NCBI GenBank assembly: GCA_002368175.1
Contig: AP018172.1
Span: 5,583,001-5,647,000, forward strand
From: Calothrix sp. NIES-2098
GTDB lineage: Bacteria > Cyanobacteriota > Cyanobacteriia > Cyanobacteriales > Nostocaceae
Reading direction: 5' to 3'
DNA: 64,000 bases
The translations under genes were made by a program, and so were the position numbers. Under the pieces are notes generated by a model. The model had not been told where the DNA came from, did not search any database, and was given only the letters and a program-made list of their open reading frames with translations. Shown in pieces: positions 17,995-26,775 of the stretch; within the stretch, counting starts at the first letter, position 1, and each line of letters opens with the position of its first letter.

Positions 17995-18957
17995 TTAGCA
18001 AGTACCAAAACCCTTTGAGTTAGAGATCGGTTTGTGTTCCAGCATTAGAGAAACTATATCCTCTCTCAATTGGTTGGTTGCACCCATATTAACGATCAGT
18101 TCTGCGACTGTAGAACTCCGCTGTCCCGCCAGCGTCATCTTGCCTTCGTAAACAAAAGTGTAAGCAGCTTGCTCTGGAAATGGTAAAAATCGCTGAATAT
18201 ACTTAGCCTTATCTTGCACAGCAACAGCATATTCTTTTGAAGCAAAAAATCTTTCCATTTCCAGACGATTGGCAAAAGCAATTTCAAAGGCAGCTTGATA
18301 CTGTTTTTCTGGAGATTCATAATGAGATACCCCAGGTGCATCTGGGCGAGAAGTATCTACTTCCTCCAATAAATGCAGCCGGAATTTCAGCACAGAATTA
18401 TTTTGGATAACTGCTGGGGCAAAAGTTTCTGTCATGTATCTGCGAAAAGCTTCCACACTCACAGCATGAGATTTCTTCACCATGATGTGGAACTTAACCA
18501 CACCCAATTTTCCGTTGGGATCTCCTGTGGGGATGCTATCAATATAGGTTTTGGAATTGCCAGCATTAGTTATGTAACCAATTGCTTTGCTGAATATATT
18601 GCGTTCATCATCCATGAGAATGGCGGCAGATTTGAACCAGATATCGCGTTCAGCTTCTGATTCAAAAGTTAATTCGGCAATTGCTGGAAATTGTTCTTCT
18701 TCAGTACAGGTGTAATCTACGCCGATAGTTTGCGGCCAAATGCCAGCTTCATTTTGAGCTAGGTGAAACTGCCAGTATTGATACTGTCCTGGAAGACGCG
18801 CACAGACAGGGCCATGCACGTTTTTCCAATAGTTATTGAAAAGTTCTAGGGAAATGCCTTTGCGTTTCCACAAACACAAGTAGAAAGCTACCTTACCTTT
18901 TTGATCGCGGTTTGAGTAATCAACTCTTCTAATTTGTGTTGCTATTACTGTTGTCAT
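17995..18957 (-). CDS. EthD-domain protein
   Basis: The 320-residue protein carries an EthD-type dimeric alpha/beta-barrel domain near the N-terminus (about 22-130), with VAFYLCLWKRKGISLELFNN, then YWKNVHGPVCARLPGQY, and then YTCTEEEQFPAIAELTFES. A second, similar ferredoxin-like half follows (about 150-265, KFHIMVKKSHAVSVEAFRRY). EthD-like proteins are small accessory or degrading proteins in oxidative pathways; here the two-domain form suggests an internally duplicated barrel. No substrate can be assigned. The ATG at 18957 is preceded by AAGGAAAAAGG-like sequence that can serve as the ribosome binding site. An SDR gene lies 112 bases upstream in the same direction. Confidence 0.75.
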   Translation of the reverse strand: MTTVIATQIRRVDYSNRDQKGKVAFYLCLWKRKGISLELFNNYWKNVHGPVCARLPGQYQYWQFHLAQNEAGIWPQTIGVDYTCTEEEQFPAIAELTFESEAERDIWFKSAAILMDDERNIFSKAIGYITNAGNSKTYIDSIPTGDPNGKLGVVKFHIMVKKSHAVSVEAFRRYMTETFAPAVIQNNSVLKFRLHLLEEVDTSRPDAPGVSHYESPEKQYQAAFEIAFANRLEMERFFASKEYAVAVQDKAKYIQRFLPFPEQAAYTFVYEGKMTLAGQRSSTVAELIVNMGATNQLREDIVSLMLEHKPISNSKGFGTC

Positions 18958-19069
18958 TACCTTTTTCCTTGCTTAACAAATCTCATTAAGAATGCAGAAA
19001 GCCTGCGGCTTGATTGAATCGCATACTTCGGATTAATACCTGAATCTAAGTCAATAAAAGAAATTAAAA

Positions 19070-19831
19070 CTACTGGGCTGTAAAGCCACCATCAATAACA
19101 AAGGATTGTCCAGTAACAAAACTAGCGGACTGCGAACAAAGCCAGATAACACTATTAGCAATTTCTTCTGGTTTACCTAAACGACCCATAGGATGTAAAG
19201 AGATAAATTTGCTTTTACCTTCTTCACCTAAACTATCTAAATTACGAGCCAGCAAATCTGTTTCTATGCCACCAGGACATAGGCAATTAATCCGAATATT
19301 GTCTTTAGCGTGTTCTAAAGCTAGCGATTTGGTTAAACCAATAACGCCATGTTTACTAGCAGCGTAAATAGGAACATGAGGAAAGCCAACTAATCCAAGA
19401 ATAGAGGAATTGTTGATAATTACTCCTCCACCTTGTTTTAACATTTGGGTAATTTGATACTTCATAGATAACCAAACTCCTTTGAGATTAGTATCAATAA
19501 CTGAATTCCAAATCTCTTCAGTTTTTTCCACACTAGAAGTAACAGGTTCTTCAACACCAGCATTATTAAATGTATAGTCGATGCGACCGTAATTGTTAAC
19601 TATTTGAGCAATTAAGTTTTTAACTTGAACGGCTTGAGTTATATCAGTCTGTATGAATGTTGCTGTACCGCCTTTGTCTTGAATTAATGAGACTGTTTCT
19701 TCACTCTCTTGAATTCTGCGGCTAGCAATTACTACTTTTGCTCCTTGTTGAGCAAAAGCTAATGCTGTTGCTCGACCAATACCTGAATTACCACCTGTAA
19801 TTAGCGCGACTTTATTACCAAATTCATCCAT
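19070..19831 (-). CDS. Short-chain dehydrogenase/reductase
   Basis: The 253-residue protein is a classical SDR. The nucleotide loop TGGNSGIG lies at residues 12-19, NNAG at 89-92, a catalytic serine in NSSI at about 142, and the pair Tyr156 and Lys160 in YAASK. The C-terminus DGGFTAQ is typical of this family. It is expected to be a cytosolic NAD(P)-dependent oxidoreductase; Ser36 to Arg39 after the second beta strand (ASRR) favour NADP. The substrate is unknown. It precedes the EthD gene on the same strand, so the two could form a small oxidative pathway. Confidence 0.9.
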   Translation of the reverse strand: MDEFGNKVALITGGNSGIGRATALAFAQQGAKVVIASRRIQESEETVSLIQDKGGTATFIQTDITQAVQVKNLIAQIVNNYGRIDYTFNNAGVEEPVTSSVEKTEEIWNSVIDTNLKGVWLSMKYQITQMLKQGGGVIINNSSILGLVGFPHVPIYAASKHGVIGLTKSLALEHAKDNIRINCLCPGGIETDLLARNLDSLGEEGKSKFISLHPMGRLGKPEEIANSVIWLCSQSASFVTGQSFVIDGGFTAQ

Positions 19832-20051
19832 ATTTTTGGTATATCTTGTATTCCTGCTATTAACTTAATTCGAGATTTTATTTATGTCATTGCAGAAAAT
19901 GTCTGCTTTTTAAGGCTAATAAAGTCAGGTATTTTAGAAAAACAATGAAATATATTTAAACATTGTTTTAAACTTTTAAATCTTAGAGATTAGCTTGTTG
20001 CCCGACAATATTAGGTTTATCAAAAGATAAGTTAGACTCCGTTGTTTATAA

Positions 20052-21626
20052 ATGTCTGAAAATGTCAGGTATGATAAGGATGTCGGTATAAAAAATGAAA
20101 AAATGGACTTTGAGCCAAAACTCTCTACAGTAAACGCTGCGCTCTTTGAGCGTTTTGGCAGATATCTCAATGATGTCGAAACGGCAATTCTGATCGGTTC
20201 TCTTCAAAGGCAAACCTACGAAAAGATTGCAGAAGATTCTGGATACTCTGAAAGTTATGTCCGGCGTGATGTTGGGCCAAAGCTGTGGAAGATGCTTTCT
20301 GAAGCATTGGGGGAACAAGTCAGCAAAACCAACTTTCAAACAGCATTGGAGCGAAGATTGCTGTTGCTGAAAAGTGAAGAAAAAGAGGCTCAATCAATCC
20401 CTCTAACACCAAATTCACACAGCAAAACAGAATTATTCAGTTCCTCAGCCCAAGATTGGGGTGAAGCAGTTGATGTGTCGTTTTTTTACGGACGACAATG
20501 TGAGCTTGCTACTCTGAAACAGTGGATTGTGCAAGATAAATGTCGATTGATTGCACTTTTAGGTATGGGTGGAATTGGTAAGAGTGCTTGTAGCGTGAAG
20601 TTAGCTCAACTTCTGCAAGCAGAGTTTGAGTTTATTATCTGGCGTAGCCTGAGTAACGCTCCGCCTTTAGAAACTCTTTTAACTGACTTAGTACTGTTTT
20701 TATCAAATCAGCAAAGCACTAAGACAGACATAGGACAATTGATTCATTACCTGCGTAGTGCGCGATGTCTTGTAATTTTGGATAACTTGGAAACGATTTT
20801 AGATGCAGAGCAAGCCGGACAGTATATCCCAGGCTATGAAGGATATGGCGAACTGCTGCGCGTAGTAGGGGAAACTAGCCATAAAAGTTGTGTGATGCTT
20901 ACTAGCCGCGAAAAGCCAGCGGAAATAGCTACTTTTGAAGGTGTAGAATTAGCAGTTCGTACTTTGAAATTGCAAGGCTCCAAGGAAGCAGCGATCGCTT
21001 TGCTACAAGCAAAGGGATTAGCCGGTTCTCCACGGGAAAAGCAAGTATTATGCGAACGCTACGGTAACAATTTATTAGCTCTCAAAATTATTGCAACTAC
21101 CATTCAAGACCTCTTTGATAATAGTATCGAGGATTTTTTAAAACAAGACACAATGGTGTTCAATGGTATCCGTCGTCTATTAGAGCAACAATTCAATCGC
21201 TTATCTACATTAGAACAAACTGTAATGTACCGATTAGCAATTAATCGGGAATGGACAACAATCGATCGGTTACAAAAGGATATTTTGCCGACTGTTTCTA
21301 GAGCAAGGTTGTTAGAAGCGTTAGAGGCTTTGAATGGGCGATCGCTAATAGAAAAAAAATCCAGTAGCTATACTCAACAGCCTCTAGTAATGGAATACGT
21401 TAATGAGAAATTAGTAGAGCAGATTGCTACAGAAATTGCACTGAAAAAACTTTCGTTGTTATTCGCTCATGCATTTAAGATGGGAGGATCTATCCTTGGC
21501 TCATCAAGCTTGAAAGCAGCTTTAGATTTGAATTGGAATGAACCAAAGCAAAGAAATTTAGCTTTGAGTATAGTGCTGGGTGTACTTGAACAAGCAGAAA
21601 CACGCACTCAACAATCAAAGTCGTAA
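20052..21626 (+). CDS. NB-ARC (STAND) ATPase with vMAP-type N-terminal domain, no sensor repeats
   Basis: The 524-residue protein begins with a helical domain (about 25-115) like the N-terminal HTH domain of vWA-MoxR-associated proteins, including YEKIAEDSGYSESYVRRDVG. An NB-ARC module follows: P-loop GMGGIGKS at 171-178, Walker B RCLVILDNLET near 238-248, MLTSREKP, GNNLLALKII, and a winged-helix region (about 375-450). STAND ATPases are ligand-gated switches in regulation or phage defence, normally with a C-terminal sensor made of WD40 or TPR repeats. Here the protein stops after about 50 residues of non-repeat sequence. The gene is convergent with recQ. Whether it is truncated or a natural short form is open. 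Confidence 0.85.
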   Translation: MSENVRYDKDVGIKNEKMDFEPKLSTVNAALFERFGRYLNDVETAILIGSLQRQTYEKIAEDSGYSESYVRRDVGPKLWKMLSEALGEQVSKTNFQTALERRLLLLKSEEKEAQSIPLTPNSHSKTELFSSSAQDWGEAVDVSFFYGRQCELATLKQWIVQDKCRLIALLGMGGIGKSACSVKLAQLLQAEFEFIIWRSLSNAPPLETLLTDLVLFLSNQQSTKTDIGQLIHYLRSARCLVILDNLETILDAEQAGQYIPGYEGYGELLRVVGETSHKSCVMLTSREKPAEIATFEGVELAVRTLKLQGSKEAAIALLQAKGLAGSPREKQVLCERYGNNLLALKIIATTIQDLFDNSIEDFLKQDTMVFNGIRRLLEQQFNRLSTLEQTVMYRLAINREWTTIDRLQKDILPTVSRARLLEALEALNGRSLIEKKSSSYTQQPLVMEYVNEKLVEQIATEIALKKLSLLFAHAFKMGGSILGSSSLKAALDLNWNEPKQRNLALSIVLGVLEQAETRTQQSKS

Positions 21627-21672
21627 CTCAGCTTTAAAAGAATGGGGATGGATTTAACTCATTAAAATCAAA

Positions 21673-23835
21673 TTACTTACGATTTTCGCGTCGCCATTTT
21701 CCCCGTACTAAGCGAATTTCATCATAAGTATAACCCTCACCCAGTTGATCGCGAATTGGAGTTAGAGAAATATCACCTAGCACTTCTAAAACTTGCCAAA
21801 TCTTTTTTTGGCGTTCTAAAGGAACCAACTGATTTAAATCTACAGGCTGATTTTTCTCAATTAAGTCTGCAAGATGGCGGATGATTGTAGTAGAGCGAAT
21901 ATTTCTTTTTTGGGCAATTTCGTCAATACTCAAACCTCGTTGATGTAATTGTAATGTTAATAATTCAGTGTCGGAAGGTAAACTAAGCCGAACCACAGGT
22001 TTGGAATTATCTTGCGGATCTATTACACCTTGTTCCTGACGATAGGCACGAATTTCTGCTAGGAATTTCTCCCCATATTGGGCAAGTTTGTGACTGCCTA
22101 CACCGGAAAGTTTTGCAAATTCAGTGAGGTTTTTGGGTTGTACCTGTGCCATTAATTTCAAAGTAGAATCTTGAAATACCACGTAAGGCGGTACAGACTG
22201 TTCATCAGCTAGTTGTTTGCGGAGCGATCGCAATCTTTGCATGAGGATTTCCACCTCAGCAGCTTTTTCACTTCCCTCTTCCCAACTAATCTTTTGTATT
22301 ACAGGAACAGCTAAATTAACTGTGCGCTGTCTTCGCATCACTTCCCAACTTAAAGCGTTAAGTTTCAACACTGAATAACCATCGCTGGTTTGTTCTAATA
22401 AGCCTTGATGTAAAAGCGATCGCCCCAGCATTCGCCACTCATCGATACTTCTATCTTTACCAATACCGTAGGTAGAAAGTTTGTCGTGTTCGTTTTGAGT
22501 AATTTTCTGGTTTTTTGCTCCTCGCAACACATCAATAATATGCAACATTCCAAATCTTTCTTTACAACGCGCTACACAAGATAAGAATTTCATTGCTTCA
22601 ATTGTCCAATCTTGTATCGGTTTCGGATGACGACAATTATCACAATTACCGCAATTTCCCGCAAACCTTTCGCCAAAATAACCTAATTGAATTGTGCGCC
22701 GACAATCTGTACCTTCTGCATAGTCTATCATCTGCCGTAATTGTTGTTTGGCAATCAACTGTTCTTGCGGATCTGTTTTTTGGTCAATACTCCATTCAAT
22801 TGTTTTAATATCACCAAAGCTGAAAAAGATTGTACAGCGTGATGGTTCGCCATCTCTACCTGCCCTACCTGATTCTTGATAGTAACTTTCTAAATTTCGG
22901 GGAATATCAAAATGAACTACTAGCCTAACATCTGGCTTATTAATGCCCATACCAAAGGCAATGGTTGCTACCATTACTCTGACATCATCTCGAATAAACC
23001 GCGTTTGATTTTTGCTGCGTTCTTCATCAGGTAATCCGGCATGATAAGGTAAGGCAGCTATTTTATCATTTTGCAGTTTAAAAGTAAGTTCCTCAACTTT
23101 TTTACGAGTTAAACAATAAACAATTACTGAACCTTCTGTTTCGCGAATTAATTCTAATAACTCAGCGTAAGCATATTTAGTTTTAGAACGGACTTCATAA
23201 TAAAGGTTTTGGCGGTTAAAACTAGCAACGTGGATACTAGGTTGCTTTAATCCTAATTGTTGGATGATATCACTACGGACGCGATCTGTTGCTGTGGCGG
23301 TAAGGGCAAGACTCGGAACATTTGGGTAACGTTTACGCACAGATCTTAACTGGCGGTATTCTGGGCGGAAGTCATGTCCCCACTCAGAAACGCAGTGCGC
23401 TTCATCAATAGCAAAAGTAGAAATACCAACTTGGTGATTGACTAAATCAAGAAACGGGAGAAATCTTTCACTTAGAAGACGTTCTGGCGCGACGTAGAGT
23501 AATTTGACTTTACCTTTCAGGATGGCTTCTTCGCGCGATCGCACTTTGTAGGCGTTAAGACTGCTATTGAGGAATGTAGCGCTAATATTATTATTTCGCA
23601 GTGCTTCTACTTGGTCTTGCATCAAAGCGATCAGTGGCGACACCACCACAGTTAAACCCTTCTTCAATAACGCTGGTAACTGAAAGCACAAAGATTTACC
23701 TCCACCCGTAGGCATAACTACCAGCAAATCCCGATTTTGCAGCGCATCTTCGATAATTTGCCGTTGTCCGGGGCGGAATCGGTCGTAACCGAAGTGATAT
23801 TTTAGCGCTTGTTCGAGATTGGGATACTGAAGCAT
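21673..23835 (-). CDS. recQ: ATP-dependent DNA helicase RecQ
   Basis: The 720-residue protein is a complete RecQ. Motif I is PTGGGKS at 42-48, and DEAH is at 144-147 followed by the aromatic-rich loop CVSEWGHDFRPEY. The helicase C domain contains FGMGINKPDVR and QESGRAGRDG, a RecQ zinc site is formed by cysteines including CGNCDNC, and winged-helix and HRDC (about 535-610) domains follow. The C-terminus adds an HTH-like element (LSIDEIAQKRNIRSTTIIRH). It unwinds DNA 3'-to-5' in recombination and fork repair. The ATG at 23835 gives the normal N-terminus. It is convergent with the NB-ARC gene. Confidence 0.97.
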   Translation of the reverse strand: MLQYPNLEQALKYHFGYDRFRPGQRQIIEDALQNRDLLVVMPTGGGKSLCFQLPALLKKGLTVVVSPLIALMQDQVEALRNNNISATFLNSSLNAYKVRSREEAILKGKVKLLYVAPERLLSERFLPFLDLVNHQVGISTFAIDEAHCVSEWGHDFRPEYRQLRSVRKRYPNVPSLALTATATDRVRSDIIQQLGLKQPSIHVASFNRQNLYYEVRSKTKYAYAELLELIRETEGSVIVYCLTRKKVEELTFKLQNDKIAALPYHAGLPDEERSKNQTRFIRDDVRVMVATIAFGMGINKPDVRLVVHFDIPRNLESYYQESGRAGRDGEPSRCTIFFSFGDIKTIEWSIDQKTDPQEQLIAKQQLRQMIDYAEGTDCRRTIQLGYFGERFAGNCGNCDNCRHPKPIQDWTIEAMKFLSCVARCKERFGMLHIIDVLRGAKNQKITQNEHDKLSTYGIGKDRSIDEWRMLGRSLLHQGLLEQTSDGYSVLKLNALSWEVMRRQRTVNLAVPVIQKISWEEGSEKAAEVEILMQRLRSLRKQLADEQSVPPYVVFQDSTLKLMAQVQPKNLTEFAKLSGVGSHKLAQYGEKFLAEIRAYRQEQGVIDPQDNSKPVVRLSLPSDTELLTLQLHQRGLSIDEIAQKRNIRSTTIIRHLADLIEKNQPVDLNQLVPLERQKKIWQVLEVLGDISLTPIRDQLGEGYTYDEIRLVRGKWRRENRK

Positions 23836-24004
23836 AGCGATCGCTTTTCTGAGGCCTTGTGCGTGAGTAGTTATGAGGATAACAGGATTTTAACAATCTC
23901 TCTGATTGAAGTAGCGATGATGAGCCTCTGAGAAGCAGGCGATCGCATTTGGGATTTGGGAGTGCGATCGCCTAAATTGTTAACATGAGTTCGATAAATC
24001 AGAA

Positions 24005-24568
24005 TCAATCGGGCGAATACTCAGTTCCTACCACTTTGCCATCCTTAAAATAAACAGTCACCCATTCCGCATTGTAACGACCATCGCTTAGGTCAAGAAT
24101 GTAATGTAGATTCTGGTCAGGTATAGCTACAAAGCCTTTTTCAGCAGGGTCACGATTTTCCAGCACGCTATTATGTCCATAACGTAGTTCCCATTCCGGT
24201 TGGCGAAATTTTCCCCCTTTTGGAAAACGCTGGTTAAATAAGCTTTGAACCTCCGGAATTGTCATACCATTTTTAATATCGAGATAAAACTTTGTGAAGG
24301 GTTTTACAGGAGTGAGAGTCAAAAAGTGCAGAACTAATAGACTAATATTAAACCCGAGGAAAAGCCACAATTGTTGTTGACGCCGAGATTGTAAGTATAC
24401 TGGCAACAGTAAGATTAGGGCTAACACAGCCATCAATAAGTAAAACTGCCAGAACAAGGAAGCAGCTAATTTATAATCGAGGAAGAGTCCAAAAATAAAT
24501 AAGGCTATTAAGAAAGCAACCTCGACAAAGAGTTCTATCCCTTTAGCGTGACGTTTAATATATTTCAT
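24005..24568 (-). CDS. Membrane protein with four helices and a C-terminal soluble domain
   Basis: The 187-residue protein has four closely packed hydrophobic segments in residues 13-95, then a soluble domain (about 98-187) starting with KNGMTIPEVQSLFNQRFP, which resembles the opening helix of SmpA/BamE-like folds. The beta-rich end includes NAEWVTVYFKDGKVVGTEY. It is probably located in the plasma or thylakoid membrane. I do not recognise a named family, and the BamE comparison is only an impression. The gene is alone between recQ and the XRE region. Confidence 0.65.
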   Translation of the reverse strand: MKYIKRHAKGIELFVEVAFLIALFIFGLFLDYKLAASLFWQFYLLMAVLALILLLPVYLQSRRQQQLWLFLGFNISLLVLHFLTLTPVKPFTKFYLDIKNGMTIPEVQSLFNQRFPKGGKFRQPEWELRYGHNSVLENRDPAEKGFVAIPDQNLHYILDLSDGRYNAEWVTVYFKDGKVVGTEYSPD

Positions 24569-24673
24569 TCCACTGTATCTTGTGTTTTCTTTTGAGGTAA
24601 GAATACTTCAGTATAAAGCGATCGCACTTGGGAATTGAGAAGTGCGATCGCTGCTTAATTAGCAATACAATAA

Positions 24674-24886
24674 TCAGCTTGTTGAAACGTTGCGAGTTAA
24701 AATTTTCATCACTTTTCCTGGTTCAGCAGCCGCTAACAGTGGACTCCAGTCGTTAATCTCAGCAAAACCCAGTCTATAAAGTGTGTGAATAGTATTAGTA
24801 ACAGTCTGACGCGAACCGATGACGAGGACACTCACAGGTTCTCTGTCTGAGTCTGGTTGTATAGAAGGTAGAGTGCTTTTGTTCAT
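24674..24886 (-). CDS. Small conserved cyanobacterial protein
   Basis: The 70-residue product contains PVSVLVIGSRQTVTNTIHTL, followed by YRLGFAEINDWSPLL and a C-terminus with GKVMKILTR. The family is frequent in cyanobacteria as a small soluble protein, but no function is known to me. The ATG at 24886 lies directly beside the left of two inverted operator-like sequences shared with the divergent XRE gene, so both genes are probably controlled by the same regulator. Confidence 0.7.
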   Translation of the reverse strand: MNKSTLPSIQPDSDREPVSVLVIGSRQTVTNTIHTLYRLGFAEINDWSPLLAAAEPGKVMKILTRNVSTS

Positions 24887-24907
24887 TATATTTGACCTAA
24901 AAGTTTA

Positions 24908-24925
24908 TGTTCGGAACTACGAACA
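24908..24925. promoter_or_regulatory. Operator-like palindrome, left copy
   Basis: TGTTCG-N6-CGAACA occurs at 24908-24925, 22 bases upstream of the leftward 70-residue gene. It is matched by a second copy 35 bp away, centre to centre, and almost identical in inverted orientation. The placement between divergent genes fits a repressor site; the small XRE protein is the obvious candidate ligand. Confidence 0.6.
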
Positions 24926-24942
24926 TAATTAGTTTAACATTT

Positions 24943-24960
24943 TGTTCGTAGCTCCGAACA
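24943..24960. promoter_or_regulatory. Operator-like palindrome, right copy
   Basis: TGTTCG-N6-CGAACA occurs again at 24943-24960, 36 bases before the ATG of the XRE gene. The reverse complement of this copy differs from the left copy at one position within the 18 bp. The 35-bp spacing is not an exact number of helical turns, so the two dimers would sit on partly different faces. Confidence 0.6.
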
Positions 24961-24996
24961 TTTACTTGTTTATAAGCCTCTGACAAAATCGGAGGT

Positions 24997-25230
24997 ATGG
25001 GAAAAGCAGGAAAAGCCCTCAAACGGGTACTAGAAATTTATGGCATTACTCAAAATCGATTGGCTGTAGTGATGGGAGTCAATCGTTCTAGTGTTTTTGG
25101 CTGGGTAAATGAAATTGCAGATCCACCAGGTGATACGGTAGTAAAAATTCGCAAGGCTCTTCAAGAAATTGAGCCTGCTGCATCTGAGGAGTTTGTCAGG
25201 CTGTTCTGGGAAGATTCAGAAGAGGAATAA
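24997..25230 (+). CDS. Small XRE-family helix-turn-helix regulator
   Basis: The 77-residue protein is essentially one HTH domain: LKRVLEIYGITQNRLAVVMG forms helices one and two, and VNRSSVFGWVNEIADPPGDT contains the recognition helix. An acidic C-terminal helix (residues 55-77) may dimerise. It is preceded by a strong GGAGG at 24991-24995. Divergent transcription from the 70-residue gene with twin palindromes in between suggests an autoregulated switch that also controls its neighbour. It resembles phage- or island-type regulators. Confidence 0.82.
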   Translation: MGKAGKALKRVLEIYGITQNRLAVVMGVNRSSVFGWVNEIADPPGDTVVKIRKALQEIEPAASEEFVRLFWEDSEEE

Positions 25231-25469
25231 TTTTAGTTGAATGGATTATTGCTGAAAATTGAAGCGATGTCTAGCAACAAGAAGCTTTACGTCTACGCAC
25301 TTTTTGGGGTAAGGGTGCGATCGCTACATAAGTAGAAGGTGTGTTAAAGCTATATTTCTTGAGCAAGTATTGATTTTTCTCATCCCTTTTCCTAATCACA
25401 ATTATTTATATAAAATACAATCAGCTATATGTTTAGTAGAAATCCGTTGATCTAACCTAATTAAATACT

Positions 25470-25730
25470 ATGCGACAAATAACTATAAACTCTCATGTTG
25501 GACAAGATGGAATATTACATTTAGATATTCCTGTGGATGTCACTAATGCTGATTTAACTATTACTGTAATTTTACAATCCGTTAGTGATTCTCAGCCGGA
25601 AAATCAATCTAAAGGAAAAGGTTGGCCTGCTAATTTTTTTGAAGAAACTTCAGGATGTTTGAAAGAGACTCCTTTAGTCATAGATTCTGAAGGCGTTTTT
25701 GATGATTTAGAAGAATTTAAATTGTCATAA
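25470..25730 (+). CDS. VapB-like antitoxin
   Basis: The 86-residue protein begins with a beta-rich stretch (MRQITINSHVGQDGILHLDI and VTNADLTITVILQ) and ends in an acidic, flexible tail (GVFDDLEEFKLS). This is the organisation of cyanobacterial antitoxins paired with PIN toxins. The N-terminus presumably binds DNA or dimerises and the tail covers the toxin active site. It sits directly before a PIN-domain frame, and its stop codon TAA overlaps the place where that toxin would normally start. The family call rests on position as well as sequence. Confidence 0.75.
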   Translation: MRQITINSHVGQDGILHLDIPVDVTNADLTITVILQSVSDSQPENQSKGKGWPANFFEETSGCLKETPLVIDSEGVFDDLEEFKLS

Positions 25731-26128
25731 GATATTTACTAGATACAAATGTATGTATTAAATATCTCAATGAAGACTCGATTATTCGCCGGAAACTAGA
25801 AAATACGGATTTAGAAGATATTGCGGTTTGTTCAATTGTAAAACTAGAGTTGTTTTATGGAGCGATGAGAAGTGATAATCCTGACCTAGTATGGACAAAC
25901 GTAAAACTATTTTTAAAAGTATTTATTTCTTTACCTTTAGATGATATTTCAGCTTTAAATGCAGGTAGGATTCGCGCTCAATTAACTAATGCTGGTACTC
26001 CTATTGGCTATAATGATTTATTAATTGCTTCTATTGCACTGTCTCATGACTTAATTTTAGTGACTCATAATACTAAAGAATTTGCCAGAGTTGAAGGGTT
26101 AAAAATAGAAGATTGGGAAATTGAATAA
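25727..26128 (+). pseudogene. vapC: PIN-domain toxin (VapC type) whose ATG start appears mutated to ATA
   Basis: From codon 25727 the frame encodes a full-length PIN protein of 133 residues: RYLLDTNVCIKYL with Asp6, KLELFYG with Glu41, YNDLLIAS with Asp97 and THNTKEF with Asn115, all expected metal-site residues of VapC RNases. No ATG, GTG or TTG lies at the proper start. The codon in the start position is ATA, and the junction TCATAAGA corresponds to the usual ATGA overlap (TCATGAGA) with one G-to-A change, which keeps the antitoxin stop (TGA to TAA) but removes the toxin start. Internal TTG at 25850 would give a 92-residue protein lacking two acidic residues. Weak ATA initiation is possible, so loss of function is likely but not certain. 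Confidence 0.75.
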
Positions 26129-26372
26129 TATAGTTGAAAGCGATCGCATTCCTCAATTCCTAAATGCGATCGCACAAATTGACCTCTCTCCTAACTCTTG
26201 TCCGAAGTCTGGAGCTACATTTCTCCCTCTTCAGTATGAAAGAAAGAGTTGATGTGTCATATAAGAGGTTTCAACTAGATTCATCTCATTTTATTTAAGC
26301 AAAATTACTAATGTTGTTCTTAATAGCTCTGTATAAAATTATTCTTAAATCTAATCAATGAGTTAATCATTT

Positions 26373-26726
26373 ATGGATGAAGTAGTTAGAAAGGTTGCAG
26401 CTTTGGGTTTACCTGGAGTTTTACTTGTAGTAACAATGGCAGCTACAGGGCTTGCAGGAGGTGCTGCAATAACAACAGCTTTAGCAGCATTGGGCGGGCC
26501 TTTTGGGATGATTGGTGGTATAGCAGCTCTCGGAATAGTAGGATTAGTAGCAGATGCTATAGGTAAATATGGTATTGATGGTCTTTTAATAGGAATATAT
26601 ACAGAGCGTAGGAGAAATGAGCCTAAAGCCAAATTGTGTGATGAAATTGACAATTTACCTATTTCTAGTGATTTGAAGCGTAAGCTTAAGGATGCTCTCG
26701 GTTGCAATGATACTAATTGTGTATAG
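26373..26726 (+). CDS. Small glycine-rich membrane-active protein, unknown
   Basis: The 117-residue protein has a first half that is almost entirely hydrophobic and rich in Gly and Ala (VLLVVTMAATGLAGGAAITT, then ALAALGGPFGMIGGIAALG). A charged C-terminal third holds a Lys/Glu-rich helix and two cysteines, CNDTNC, at the extreme end. The pattern resembles bacteriocin- or holin-like hydrophobic proteins, but no family is recognised. It stands alone inside a toxin-antitoxin island and is followed by a convincing terminator. Toxicity is inference only. Confidence 0.6.
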   Translation: MDEVVRKVAALGLPGVLLVVTMAATGLAGGAAITTALAALGGPFGMIGGIAALGIVGLVADAIGKYGIDGLLIGIYTERRRNEPKAKLCDEIDNLPISSDLKRKLKDALGCNDTNCV

Positions 26727-26775
26727 TTATTATTAAATTTTGAATTGCAAGCTTAATAAGATAGATGGAAAATTG

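Noticed and set aside
24908..24960. LexA (SOS) boxes
   Set aside because: TGTTCG-N6-CGAACA does not match the AGTAC-N-GTACT-like box expected in cyanobacteria, and the neighbouring regulator is of the XRE type.
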